Positions 36,750 to 44,770 of a stretch of DNA of 64,000 bases are shown in pieces (the first letter of the stretch is position 1; each line of letters opens with the position of its first letter). The DNA lies in NCBI GenBank assembly GCA_023391635.1, contig JAEWAQ010000032.1:1-64000 (forward strand). Reading direction: 5' to 3'. The translations under genes were made by a program, and so were the position numbers. The notes under the pieces were generated by a model. It saw nothing but the letters and a program-made list of their open reading frames with translations. It did not search any database and had not been told where the DNA came from. The stretch comes from Bacillota bacterium (GTDB lineage: Bacteria; Bacillota; Bacilli; Paenibacillales; Paenibacillaceae).

Positions 36750-37733
36750 CTACCACAAACCGTGACTGGTCAATTTGCGTACGGTTCTATTGGCGATCAG
36801 CAACAGCGCGAACCCAATCACAGCTTTCAACAAACCGACGGCGGTGCCGTAATCGAATTGCCCTTGCGAGATGCCGACCTTGAACGCGTACGTGTCGATC
36901 GTCTCCGAGGCTTCAATGATCGACGGATTCTGCAGCAAATAAATTTGATCGAAATTGGAGCTTAGAAGATTGCTGAGCGCGAAGATAAACAGAATGACGA
37001 TTGTCGGCAATATGGTCGGAATGCTGATATGCCAAGCCCGCTTCAGCCGGCCGGCGCCGTCGATCGTCGCCGCCTCGTGCATTTCGGGATCGACCGCGGT
37101 CAATGCCGCCAGAATGATGATCGACTCCCAGCCAATCTCTTTCCAGATCGAAGTCAGAATGACCAGCGGCAGAAAATTTTCGCTCTTGGCCAGAAAAATT
37201 TGCGCTTCCTGCTGAAAACCGAACGCGATCAACAGATTGTTGATCAAGCCGTCGGCGGACAGCAGATTGTAGAACATGCCCGCGACAATGACCCAGGATA
37301 CGAAATGTGGCAAGTACGAGATCGTCTGGACGACACGCTTGAATTTGGCCGACCGTAGCTCGTTAAGCAGCAAGGCCAGTATAATCGGCGCCGGGAATAC
37401 GAGGAGCAGGCTCGTCACGCTGATCTTCAACGTGTTGCGGATGACGACTTCCAGAAAAGAGCTGTCGATCAGCAGCTTGAAATGCTGCAGACCGACCCAT
37501 TCGCTCCCCCAGATCCCTTTGGAAGCCTTGTAATTCTTGAAGGCAATAATGATGCCGTACATCGGGATGTATGCGAAGACGATCAGGAAGATCATCGCCG
37601 GCAAAATCATCAACTGTTTCTGATACTGGAGTATGAACTGCCGCGTGCGGCTGTGGCTGGAAAACTTTCCGGCCAATGCCGCAATACTCCTGGAGACGAT
37701 CACATTCGTTCGCCGAACGGGAAACAATTTCAA
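36750..37733 (-). CDS. Sugar ABC transporter permease, LplB type
   Basis: A permease of about 327 residues with a long, basic N-terminus and six helices. LplB features are IFLIVFAYIPMYGIIIAFKN and the EAA loop MHEAATIDGAGRLKRAWHIS. The start is uncertain: GTG 37739 overlaps the CGGAGG ribosome binding site, while TTG 37733 is 5 nt behind it and is used here. A cre-like site lies just upstream, between this gene and the GH172 gene. Confidence 0.9.
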   Translation of the reverse strand: MKLFPVRRTNVIVSRSIAALAGKFSSHSRTRQFILQYQKQLMILPAMIFLIVFAYIPMYGIIIAFKNYKASKGIWGSEWVGLQHFKLLIDSSFLEVVIRNTLKISVTSLLLVFPAPIILALLLNELRSAKFKRVVQTISYLPHFVSWVIVAGMFYNLLSADGLINNLLIAFGFQQEAQIFLAKSENFLPLVILTSIWKEIGWESIIILAALTAVDPEMHEAATIDGAGRLKRAWHISIPTILPTIVILFIFALSNLLSSNFDQIYLLQNPSIIEASETIDTYAFKVGISQGQFDYGTAVGLLKAVIGFALLLIANRTVRKLTSHGLW

Positions 37734-37755
37734 TAGCACCTCCGGAACACTTGGT

Positions 37756-37769
37756 TGTTAACGCTTTCT
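37756..37769 (-). promoter_or_regulatory. Probable cre (CcpA) site before the permease genes
   Basis: On the minus strand AGAAAGCGTTAACA matches the cre consensus TGWAANCGNTNWCA at 13 of 14 positions. It lies in the 53-bp gap between the GH172 gene and the first permease, which suggests catabolite control of the transporter part of the operon. Confidence 0.5.
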
Positions 37770-37786
37770 TTCTCTGGCGAACGAAC

Positions 37787-38956
37787 TCAAATCGATCTGA
37801 CATAGCGGCGCAGCGATTGCTTGTTGGTCAAGGGAAGCCGTTCCTGAACGGGCAGCATCGGACGAAAGGTTTTATGAGGCTCGGTCTGATACCAGTAAGC
37901 GACGGAAGCGTAATCGTTGGAGAGGCTGTTGCCGTGTCCGTGCTCGATCGACATGCGAAGCGACTTGGAGAAGACAACCGGATCCTCGATATGGAAGCGG
38001 TAAGCCGTCCATTTGCCGCTGTAGCCGAACGATCCGCCGCCCCAGGCCTCCTTCTCTTCCCAGGCAGAATTCGCCTGGAAAGGCTCCGCCAGCGAGATGC
38101 CGTGATATGGGCCGTCATATTTCCCTGACGGATAGTCCCAGGCCGTGCAGAAGTAGTCCTCGGTTCCGGTGCCGTGCAGCGAAGGCGGCCACGCCTCACC
38201 GTCAATGAAGAACATGTCGTCTCCTTCTCCGAACCAGGTTACGTTGGGAACGGGATTGATGTGGTCGATACTGAGGTTGCAGCCCACGAAATGACCGCTT
38301 CCTTCGGCTTCCAACAGGATGTAGTTATCGGCGCCGTCCAGATTCCGGAGCGCTCCGACCTGCTTGAGTCCGCCGGCGAACAGTTCAAGATTTTCCTTGA
38401 GCTCCTCCATGTTCAGCAGACCCTTGGTCGGATTTTCCCGGTTCCAGCAGGCGTGAAAGTTCAGCACTTCGGTCTCGAAGCGCGGATAGCACTCGTAATC
38501 GATGTAGAAATAAAAGGACGGAATGTCGACTTCGCTTTCATTGACGATGACGATCCGGGCTTCGGATTTGAACGGCATCGAGAAAAAGCTGTTCATCGCC
38601 GTAAACTTCTGGGGCGAACCTTGACGGGTGATCATATTCAGAGGCAGAGATACGAAATGATTGGCGACGCCGTGCCCGACGCCGAAAAAGTCGCCGAGCG
38701 GGCATTCGACCGACGGATGCTCTTCTCCGTCCCAATACATCCGGATCAAAACCTTACGGAAATAATATTCCGCTTCGCAGCTGATCGTCATCCAGATATG
38801 TCCGATTCGCGCTGGCCCCTTCTCATCGAAGATGACAGCCTCTTCCCCCTGCCCGATCGAAATGTAATCGCGGTTGCCGCCCGTGCGGTCCCAACTCGAA
38901 GCGCGTTTGCTCTTGGTGCCGCGCGGCAGAATCAATTGGCTTAACGAAGTATGCAT
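37787..38956 (-). CDS. DUF2961 (GH172 family) protein
   Basis: A 389-residue protein of DUF2961, now glycoside hydrolase family 172, whose characterised members act on difructose anhydride or on D-arabinofuranose/fructofuranose linkages. The jelly-roll blocks PARIGHIWMTISCEAEYYFR, YWDGEEHPSVECPLGDFFG and the diagnostic GTGTEDYF near residue 260 are present. No signal peptide. ATG 38956 follows AAAGGGTGG; upstream frame to 39103 looks non-coding. It sits between the ROK regulator and the ABC transporter, and a second GH172 gene lies 5.8 kb away on the other strand. Confidence 0.9.
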   Translation of the reverse strand: MHTSLSQLILPRGTKSKRASSWDRTGGNRDYISIGQGEEAVIFDEKGPARIGHIWMTISCEAEYYFRKVLIRMYWDGEEHPSVECPLGDFFGVGHGVANHFVSLPLNMITRQGSPQKFTAMNSFFSMPFKSEARIVIVNESEVDIPSFYFYIDYECYPRFETEVLNFHACWNRENPTKGLLNMEELKENLELFAGGLKQVGALRNLDGADNYILLEAEGSGHFVGCNLSIDHINPVPNVTWFGEGDDMFFIDGEAWPPSLHGTGTEDYFCTAWDYPSGKYDGPYHGISLAEPFQANSAWEEKEAWGGGSFGYSGKWTAYRFHIEDPVVFSKSLRMSIEHGHGNSLSNDYASVAYWYQTEPHKTFRPMLPVQERLPLTNKQSLRRYVRSI

Positions 38957-38972
38957 GTCGTCCACCCTTTCT

Positions 38973-40064
38973 TCACAGGTTTGAGAAAATATCGTTGCGA
39001 GCATAATCCAGCGCCGTGCTGATCGCTCCGTAGACGGTTGCCCGGTCTTTGGTCCGGGAAGCCACAACGTCGGGCAGCGAGGTCGGAATATACTTCTCCA
39101 CAAACGGCAGAATTCGCTCTCTGTAACCCATCAACTTCTCACCGTCCGGCCCCCCGATGACAATGAGCTCCGGGTTCAGTACGGCGATCAGATTGACCAT
39201 GGCCATGCTCAGATAGTCGATCTGCAGCGCCGTCAAGCCCGGTTGGGCCGGATCATTCAATTTGCCTATTATCGTTTCCAGATCTTGCGGAATCCGGTCC
39301 GGCGAATCGTTGCGGTCCGGCGGGAAGAACAACATATTGCCGAATTCGCCCGCGGCGTTGTGGACGCCGTTATACAACTCTCCGTTTATGAGAATGCCGG
39401 CCCCGATTCCCCCGCCGACCGTTACGTAGACGATGTTGCGGTACGTGGCTTCCCAGCCGAGCTTCCAGCGTTCCCCCAGCACCGCCATATTGACGTCGTT
39501 ATCGACGATGACATGAACATTCAGGCGCTTGGCGATTTCGGTCTCGATCGGCGTCATATCCTGCAGTTGCAAATAGTTTTTCGATTTGGCCAGATTGTGT
39601 ACGCCGTGCATGCCGAGTGCAATCGTCTTCAATTTGGCTTGCGCATCGGGCAAATCACGGGTAATTCGTCCGATTGCCTCGACGAGTTGATCGACGATCA
39701 CCGCCATTCGGTCACTTATGGCGAACTTGACGGTCTCGTAGCGGATGATCTCCCCGTTGAACTTGGCAATGGCGATTTTAAACGTACCTTTATCCACTTC
39801 AATTCCGGCCACATAGCTGTAAGCGTCGTTGGCGTAAATCAGGGTCGAATTGCGACCGATGCTGTTCTGGTTTCCGACACTGCCTTCGCGAATCAGCCCC
39901 AGCGCGATCAGATCCCTGACATTGGCCGACAAGGAAGGAAAGCTGATATGCAGCTTCTTGACCAGGTCGGCCCGGGAATTCGGGCCGTCCTGAAGCAGGG
40001 CGTTCATGATTAAACGCTTGTTCATGCGCGAAATCGTCTTTGGTGTGCCGACTTGCTTATCCAT
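38973..40064 (-). CDS. ROK family transcriptional repressor
   Basis: A 363-residue regulator with an N-terminal winged HTH (about residues 10-60, RADLVKKLHISFPSLSANVR) and a ROK sugar-kinase-like domain (VAGIEVDKGTFKIAIA, then VTVGGGIGAGILINGELYNG). The zinc-binding segment expected after the G-E-x-G-H motif is absent: residue 243 is Asn (GEFGNM) instead of His, and no C-x-C-G-x-x-G-C follows. It is first in the minus-strand operon with GH172 and the transporter. A palindromic operator overlaps its promoter, and an almost identical one lies before the deacetylase/M42 operon. Confidence 0.92.
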   Translation of the reverse strand: MDKQVGTPKTISRMNKRLIMNALLQDGPNSRADLVKKLHISFPSLSANVRDLIALGLIREGSVGNQNSIGRNSTLIYANDAYSYVAGIEVDKGTFKIAIAKFNGEIIRYETVKFAISDRMAVIVDQLVEAIGRITRDLPDAQAKLKTIALGMHGVHNLAKSKNYLQLQDMTPIETEIAKRLNVHVIVDNDVNMAVLGERWKLGWEATYRNIVYVTVGGGIGAGILINGELYNGVHNAAGEFGNMLFFPPDRNDSPDRIPQDLETIIGKLNDPAQPGLTALQIDYLSMAMVNLIAVLNPELIVIGGPDGEKLMGYRERILPFVEKYIPTSLPDVVASRTKDRATVYGAISTALDYARNDIFSNL

Positions 40065-40084
40065 TGCTTATCCCACTCCAATTA

Positions 40085-40103
40085 ATTAGTTTTGTTAACT
40101 AAT
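40085..40103. promoter_or_regulatory. Palindromic operator at the ROK promoter
   Basis: ATTAGTT-TTGTT-AACTAAT is a perfect 7-5-7 inverted repeat, directly downstream of the -10 box of the ROK operon. It resembles ROK/XylR operators (TTAGTT...AACTAA), so autoregulation by the ROK protein is inferred. A 7-5-7 copy with one mismatched arm base is at 44597-44615. Confidence 0.75.
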
Positions 40104-40132
40104 AACATAGAATTGGATTATGAAACTGTCAA
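40104..40132 (-). promoter_or_regulatory. Sigma-A promoter of the ROK/GH172/ABC operon
   Basis: On the minus strand TTGACA (40132-40127) and TATGTT (40109-40104) are 17 bp apart, 40 bp upstream of the ROK start. The palindromic operator begins at the base after the -10 box, so bound repressor would block transcription. Confidence 0.75.
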
Positions 40133-40156
40133 CCGGTTTCAACTTATTCCCATCCG

Positions 40157-41122
40157 CTACTTTCCCTCTTCATCCCAAAGTATGCCGGTTAGAACGGCAA
40201 TCAATCTTGCCGTCTGCTTCAAGTCCGAAGCGCTGCAGGCTTCCACCGGCGCGTTCAAGTAGCGGACGGGAATCGCCAGACTGCCGGCGATGACGCCTTG
40301 ATTCGCCACATGGATCGCCGAAGAATCGAAGCTCCCGGTCAAGCCCGCGTCGAACTGGCAGCCGATTCCCGCTGCCGAAGCGCCCCTGGCGATAACCGCT
40401 CTCGCGTCTTCGTGCCCGATATGATGCCGATCCCGCAGCTTGACGCAAGGCCCTCCGCCGAGGCGGATTCCCGCTTTGGCACTCTCCTCTTCACAAGCGA
40501 CAGCGCCGATGGACAATGCGTAAGACGGCCGAAGCGCGTTTGCGGCAAAAGCGGCTCCGCGGCGGCCGGTTTTGTTCTGCACGGTGAAGACGAAATCCGT
40601 ATCGTAGCAGCAATCCGGTCCGGATAGAAGAACTTCGATCAACGCCTCGCATGCAGCCCGATTATCCAGCGCGCCGGCGGTCAGAAACTCTCCGTTTGCG
40701 GCGAAACCGCTGTCGAATACAGCAATCTCTCCGACAAGAGGCTTTCCGTCCTGCCGCGGACCCGCATCGATCAGGATGCCGTCTTCTTCCCGATACTGCA
40801 CGATGCCCCGGGTTCCGTCCGCGAATAAGACAGCAGCCCCGTTCAGGCGCGTTTTGTCCAGAGTCCCCAGCTCCGACGCACGGAGTAAGCCCTTTTTCGC
40901 CGCAGCGCCGACGATCAGCCCCTGCTGGTCCATCGGTGCTGCGATCATCAGCTTGCCGCGCTTACCGGAGGATCCTGCCCGCGATACGATCAGATTGCCG
41001 ACTTCGTCGATCCGCACCTGTTGGCCCAAGCCGCGCATTTGATCGTGTATATAATCCCTGACGCGGCTTTCGCGGCCGCTCGGTCCGTACAGAGAGGTCA
41101 GGGCCGACAATCTTTCCGTCAT
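40157..41122 (-). CDS. M42 peptidase family protein with degenerate metal site
   Basis: A 321-residue paralogue of the M42 (PepA/YsdC/FrvX) aminopeptidases. The fold is recognisable (YGPSGRESRVRDYI, GALDNRAACEALIEVL, GRRGAAFAANAL), but key residues are changed: the first His is Pro63 in APMDQQG, and the catalytic/metal Glu pair is Asn183-Lys184 in VQNKTGRRG. Asp65 and Asp153 remain. A catalytically dead subunit is likely. ATG 41122 overlaps the stop of the upstream M42 gene (ATGA), so it is translationally coupled; the frame to 41188 is not used. Confidence 0.85.
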   Translation of the reverse strand: MTERLSALTSLYGPSGRESRVRDYIHDQMRGLGQQVRIDEVGNLIVSRAGSSGKRGKLMIAAPMDQQGLIVGAAAKKGLLRASELGTLDKTRLNGAAVLFADGTRGIVQYREEDGILIDAGPRQDGKPLVGEIAVFDSGFAANGEFLTAGALDNRAACEALIEVLLSGPDCCYDTDFVFTVQNKTGRRGAAFAANALRPSYALSIGAVACEEESAKAGIRLGGGPCVKLRDRHHIGHEDARAVIARGASAAGIGCQFDAGLTGSFDSSAIHVANQGVIAGSLAIPVRYLNAPVEACSASDLKQTARLIAVLTGILWDEEGK

Positions 41123-42147
41123 TGCTTGCGCCTCCGCAAATTCAGTTTTCCGTAATCGTTCAGTACTAGTCTTAACAACTTGCCGCAAGCGGCCAGATCG
41201 TCCTTATGCACGACGACGGCGGGCGTATGCGGATTGCGGCAAGGAATGCCGACGGCCAGCACAGGAACCGCCGCCCCGGGCTTCCGCAGCTTTTCCCCTT
41301 CGTACTCCTGAGCGGGGATCGTCGCCCGCTGGCAGATTACCCCGGCTTTTGCAGCTATTTGCACGAGCGACTCCTCGTCGACGCCTTCGGGTTCGCCGGA
41401 ATGGATGCCGGACAGGATGACGGGACCGCCTCCCAAGCGCGCCTCCGCGACTTCCAATCCTCCATAGACGTCGCCGGCGGGAACGAGGCTGACGGCAATC
41501 GCCATATCGTAATCCAGTGTATTCGCGGCCAATATCGCGCCCCTGAATCCGACCTCCGTTTGCGCCGTGAACGCGGCAATCAACGAAGCCTGGTGCCGTT
41601 CTTCAAGCAATTCGGCCACAATCGCGCACCCTGCCCGGCAATCCAGCGCCTTGGCCTTGATCAGGCGATCTCCGAATTCCTCGTATTCCCCCGCAAACAC
41701 GATATAGTCTCCCGGGGAGATTCGGGCAAGTGCATCCTCTTGCGTGAAAGCGCCAATATCGATGTACAGTTCCTCCGGCTTGACGTTCCGAAGCCGCTGT
41801 TCCGCGTTCTGCATATGCACGGAACGTATGCCGACGATGCCCCTCACGCCGGATCGTCCGATGGCGACCCGTTTGCCGGGCCAAGCCCGCGGGTCGACTT
41901 CCCCCACCGGAGCGAAGCGGACATAACCGTCGGCGGTGATCGAGGTCGCGATCGCGCCCACTTCGTCCATATGGGCCGCGATCAGAATCCGGAAGTCGCC
42001 GGCATGCCCGTCTTTATGGGCAATCAGGCTGCCGACCGTATCCTTTTCCACCCGGTCGGCGAGGGGACCGACGGTTTCGTACAGCAGACGCCGGACCGCG
42101 TCTTCATTGCCGGTCACGCCGGCAACCTCACAAAGGCGCTTCAGCAT
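41119..42147 (-). CDS. M42 peptidase family protein, partly degenerate metal site
   Basis: A 342-residue M42-family protein. The first metal motif is normal (AAHMDEVGA, His59 and Asp61) and the bridging Asp169 is kept (KALDCRAGC). The Glu-Glu pair is Thr197-Glu198 (AQTEVGFRG), so the general base is lost, and the next metal Asp is Ser220 (AVSLVPAGD). The final His seems present in RNPHTPAVV. Activity is doubtful. It overlaps the intact M42 gene upstream by 20 bp and the degenerate one downstream by 4 bp. Confidence 0.87.
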   Translation of the reverse strand: MLKRLCEVAGVTGNEDAVRRLLYETVGPLADRVEKDTVGSLIAHKDGHAGDFRILIAAHMDEVGAIATSITADGYVRFAPVGEVDPRAWPGKRVAIGRSGVRGIVGIRSVHMQNAEQRLRNVKPEELYIDIGAFTQEDALARISPGDYIVFAGEYEEFGDRLIKAKALDCRAGCAIVAELLEERHQASLIAAFTAQTEVGFRGAILAANTLDYDMAIAVSLVPAGDVYGGLEVAEARLGGGPVILSGIHSGEPEGVDEESLVQIAAKAGVICQRATIPAQEYEGEKLRKPGAAVPVLAVGIPCRNPHTPAVVVHKDDLAACGKLLRLVLNDYGKLNLRRRKQ

Positions 42148-43186
42148 ACAATTCCTCCCTGTTTTCTTCGAGATGAAGGAGAAATTCGACGATCAACCGA
42201 ACCAGATTGTCGTAATCGCCGGTATGGATCGTCTCGACCGGCGTGTGCATATAGCGGAGCGGAATGCCTACGAGCACGCACGGAACGCCGCGACCGGCCA
42301 CCTGGATAATCGAGGCGTCCGTGCTGGTCCACCCGCTGGAAATCGCCGTCTGGAACGAAAAGCCCAGCTTGGTCGCGATCATGCGCAGACGCCGAGACAG
42401 AACCGGATGCAGCTGCGGACCGAACGTTATATAAGGCCCTCGGCCAATCGCCATCAATTCGGGGTCCCCGGCATCCGGCGTCGCGGCTTGCCCGACATCG
42501 AACACGATCGCCAGATCTGGCTTCAACCGCTTCGCTGCGACGTACGCGCCGTGCGCTCCCGTTTCTTCGCGCGAGTTGGAGACGAAATGCAACGTATTCG
42601 TCAGCTCTTTGGCGCGCAATTGCTTCGCGCATTCCAGCATCGCGGCGACGTGAATCCGGTTATCGAGTGTTTTGGAAGTTACGCAGCGATCTCCGAGGGG
42701 CCACGCGACGCATTTGTACGAGATGGCAGTGCCGATTGCGACCAACCGCTCCGCCCGCTCGCGGGAGTAGCCGATGTCGACCAGCAGCTCATCAACCGCG
42801 GCAGCTCTGCTCTGGCCGTCTTTCGCCGGCAGACACTTAGGCGGCACCGCCACGACTCCAGGCAGCCTTCCGGATTCCGTGTGGACGATCACGTCCGTCG
42901 AAGGCAATATTTTCGGATCGATGCCGCCCAGATTGCGAACGTTCAGGAATCCTCCCTCCGTAATGCCGGCGACCACAAACCCGACCTCGTCGATATGAGA
43001 GGACAGCATGACTGCGAGTCCTTCGGCTTTGCCGAAGCGGGTGGCCGTCACATTCCCGAACCCGTCGATTTCCGTTTCGTCGCAATAAGGTTCGAACAAC
43101 CGCTTCGCCATGTCGGACGCGCCTCGCTCGTTGCCCGACAAGCCCGGCGCTCCGCACAGAGCGTCCAATACCGTTAGCAGTTTCAC
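42128..43186 (-). CDS. M42 family metallopeptidase, complete active site
   Basis: A 352-residue dinuclear zinc/cobalt aminopeptidase expected to form TET-type dodecamers and trim peptides in the cytoplasm. All family residues are visible: His64 and Asp66 (SSHIDEVGF), the bridging Asp in SKTLDNRIHVAAM, Glu-Glu in NSREETGAHG, Asp in VFDVGQA and His in RYMHTPVE. GTG 43186 is 7 nt behind CGAGGAGG. It is the only one of three overlapping M42 genes with an intact site. Confidence 0.9.
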   Translation of the reverse strand: MKLLTVLDALCGAPGLSGNERGASDMAKRLFEPYCDETEIDGFGNVTATRFGKAEGLAVMLSSHIDEVGFVVAGITEGGFLNVRNLGGIDPKILPSTDVIVHTESGRLPGVVAVPPKCLPAKDGQSRAAAVDELLVDIGYSRERAERLVAIGTAISYKCVAWPLGDRCVTSKTLDNRIHVAAMLECAKQLRAKELTNTLHFVSNSREETGAHGAYVAAKRLKPDLAIVFDVGQAATPDAGDPELMAIGRGPYITFGPQLHPVLSRRLRMIATKLGFSFQTAISSGWTSTDASIIQVAGRGVPCVLVGIPLRYMHTPVETIHTGDYDNLVRLIVEFLLHLEENREELYAEAPL

Positions 43187-43226
43187 GACGCATCCTCCTC
43201 GCACATCTGTCGTTTGTCGGCCGCGT

Positions 43227-44561
43227 TCACTCGGGGCGGATCGTCCAGGCCTGCCATTTCAACCTCCGCGTCACCCAACGATCTTTGAAGTTTTCAGGAT
43301 ACATCCACGTGTTGGCCAGCTGAAAATCGTCGAACCGGTAGAAGCCGGAAGTGTCGGGCATTTGCCTCGCGGGAACGAGCGTCACGCTGGCTTTCCCGTC
43401 CAACACCCCGGCGGCAGCCGCGATAAAATCGGCGGGGCCGATGAACAAGTCCGGCCGTTCGGGATCGGGAATGGAGATCCGATCCGGCACTTCCGAGAGG
43501 TTCGCAAGACCGGCCGCCGCCGCGCGGACGGCTTTCGCGGTTACGACGGTCGGCACTTCGATACCGGCCGGCTCACGCATCGGTCCCATCGCCTTGCCGG
43601 CGAAATACGTGCCGTTCCGGCCGCTCAGGTAATGTGCGGAAGCGAGGAACAGGTCGGCCAGCGAGTAACTGCCTTCTTCGTCAACCTGATAGAAGAACCT
43701 TTCGGCAGCTTTGGCCAGAAGCGCTTTCAGCTTTTGGAGGGGGATGCTCCTTTGCGCATTGGGAATGCTTTTCCAAAGTTGTTCATAGGTGACGAATTCA
43801 AACCTTCCGTCTTCCTTGATCAACCGGATGGCAGCCGCGAAATCGGCGTAGAATCGCTCGACGTCCTCCGGCGGCCGCACGGGAGGATGCTTCCATGCTC
43901 CCCATTCGACCAGATTGTTGCCCTTCAGGTTGACCGCGTCCCAATATTCCGTGAACGGAATGATATTCGGATGACAGCAGATGATGACCCGTTGCCACTC
44001 GCTCCACTCCTCGATCCGGCTCTTGACCCCTTCGAGTCCTTCGGTCAGCAGCACGTGATCGATATAAAAATTGTTTTCCAGGTTCAGGGCATTGCAGTAC
44101 CAGATGCCCGCGCCGCCCGTTTCCTTGAACAGCGAGCCGCTGTAGATCGGCATGTCAAGTTCGGGAGTTCCGTAAATCGCCTGCGGGGCAATGCAATTGC
44201 CGGGAGGCACGAACGCCCACAGCCGATCGACGCCGAAAATATCCTTGACCCACTGCGCCCCCTCCGACTCTTCTTGCAGAAAACGCTTGTAGCCGGCTTC
44301 CCAGTCCTCGGAATCCGTATATTCGACCATCGTCGGATGCCACGTGTGACGGTAGCTATGATAGTCGATTTCATGGGCCTTCATCGCTTCGAAGATATCG
44401 GTTCTTCCCCGTTCCCGCAGCGTCTTGGCCAGCTCGCCGACGAAATTGAAACATCCTCTTACACCTTGTCCGGCAAGAATCATCGCCAGTTGGTAAATCG
44501 CATCGTCCGAAAGCGGTGAAGTGTAATCTTCCGTATCGAAACTAAGGAGCACCTGAACCAT
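43227..44561 (-). CDS. Polysaccharide-deacetylase-like protein
   Basis: A 444-residue protein. The first 330 residues read like the NodB/polysaccharide deacetylase fold: VLLSFDTEDYTS (metal Asp) at the start, HEIDYHSYRHTWHP (the H-S-x-x-H type metal motif) and CCHPNIIPFTEYWD. The C-terminal 120 residues contain a repeat-like region (PLQKLKALLAKAAERFFYQV, then VPTVVTAKAVRAAAAGLANL) that resembles pseudomurein-binding-type repeats, an uncertain match. No signal peptide. First gene of the M42 operon, with an operator-bearing promoter 50-80 bp upstream. Confidence 0.82.
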   Translation of the reverse strand: MVQVLLSFDTEDYTSPLSDDAIYQLAMILAGQGVRGCFNFVGELAKTLRERGRTDIFEAMKAHEIDYHSYRHTWHPTMVEYTDSEDWEAGYKRFLQEESEGAQWVKDIFGVDRLWAFVPPGNCIAPQAIYGTPELDMPIYSGSLFKETGGAGIWYCNALNLENNFYIDHVLLTEGLEGVKSRIEEWSEWQRVIICCHPNIIPFTEYWDAVNLKGNNLVEWGAWKHPPVRPPEDVERFYADFAAAIRLIKEDGRFEFVTYEQLWKSIPNAQRSIPLQKLKALLAKAAERFFYQVDEEGSYSLADLFLASAHYLSGRNGTYFAGKAMGPMREPAGIEVPTVVTAKAVRAAAAGLANLSEVPDRISIPDPERPDLFIGPADFIAAAAGVLDGKASVTLVPARQMPDTSGFYRFDDFQLANTWMYPENFKDRWVTRRLKWQAWTIRPE

Positions 44562-44596
44562 CTGTCCGTTTCACCTCTATCACTGCAACTCTTTTT

Positions 44597-44615
44597 ATTA
44601 GTAACCCTAACTAAT
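44597..44615. promoter_or_regulatory. Second copy of the ROK-type operator
   Basis: ATTAGTA-ACCCT-AACTAAT has the same 7-5-7 geometry as the site at the ROK promoter, with one mismatched arm base. It overlaps the -10 box of the deacetylase/M42 operon by two bases, so the same repressor probably controls both operons. Confidence 0.7.
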
Positions 44616-44643
44616 TATATTGAACGAATTAAAATTTTGTCAA
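44614..44643 (-). promoter_or_regulatory. Sigma-A promoter of the deacetylase/M42 operon
   Basis: On the minus strand a perfect TTGACA (44643-44638) and a perfect TATAAT (44619-44614) are separated by 18 bp. This should be a strong promoter, kept off by whatever binds the palindrome overlapping its -10. Confidence 0.78.
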
Positions 44644-44685
44644 GACTTTCTTTGCAGCGTAATTAACAGGGCAATATCGGACAAA

Positions 44686-44705
44686 TTAACAGCGCTTTCT
44701 GTTAA
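44686..44705. promoter_or_regulatory. Inverted repeat upstream of the second GH172 gene, partly cre-like
   Basis: TTAACAG-CGCTTT-CTGTTAA is a perfect 7-6-7 inverted repeat, and a further ATTAACAG half-site lies about 20 bp upstream. The centre also resembles a cre site (AGAAAGCGCTGTTA on the minus strand, 12 of 14). It may control the plus-strand GH172 gene. Confidence 0.5.
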
Positions 44706-44770
44706 AGATTGTCCGCCTTCCGTCGATAATACTGAATGGGAAAAGGCAACTCCTACACGATTACGAGAGG

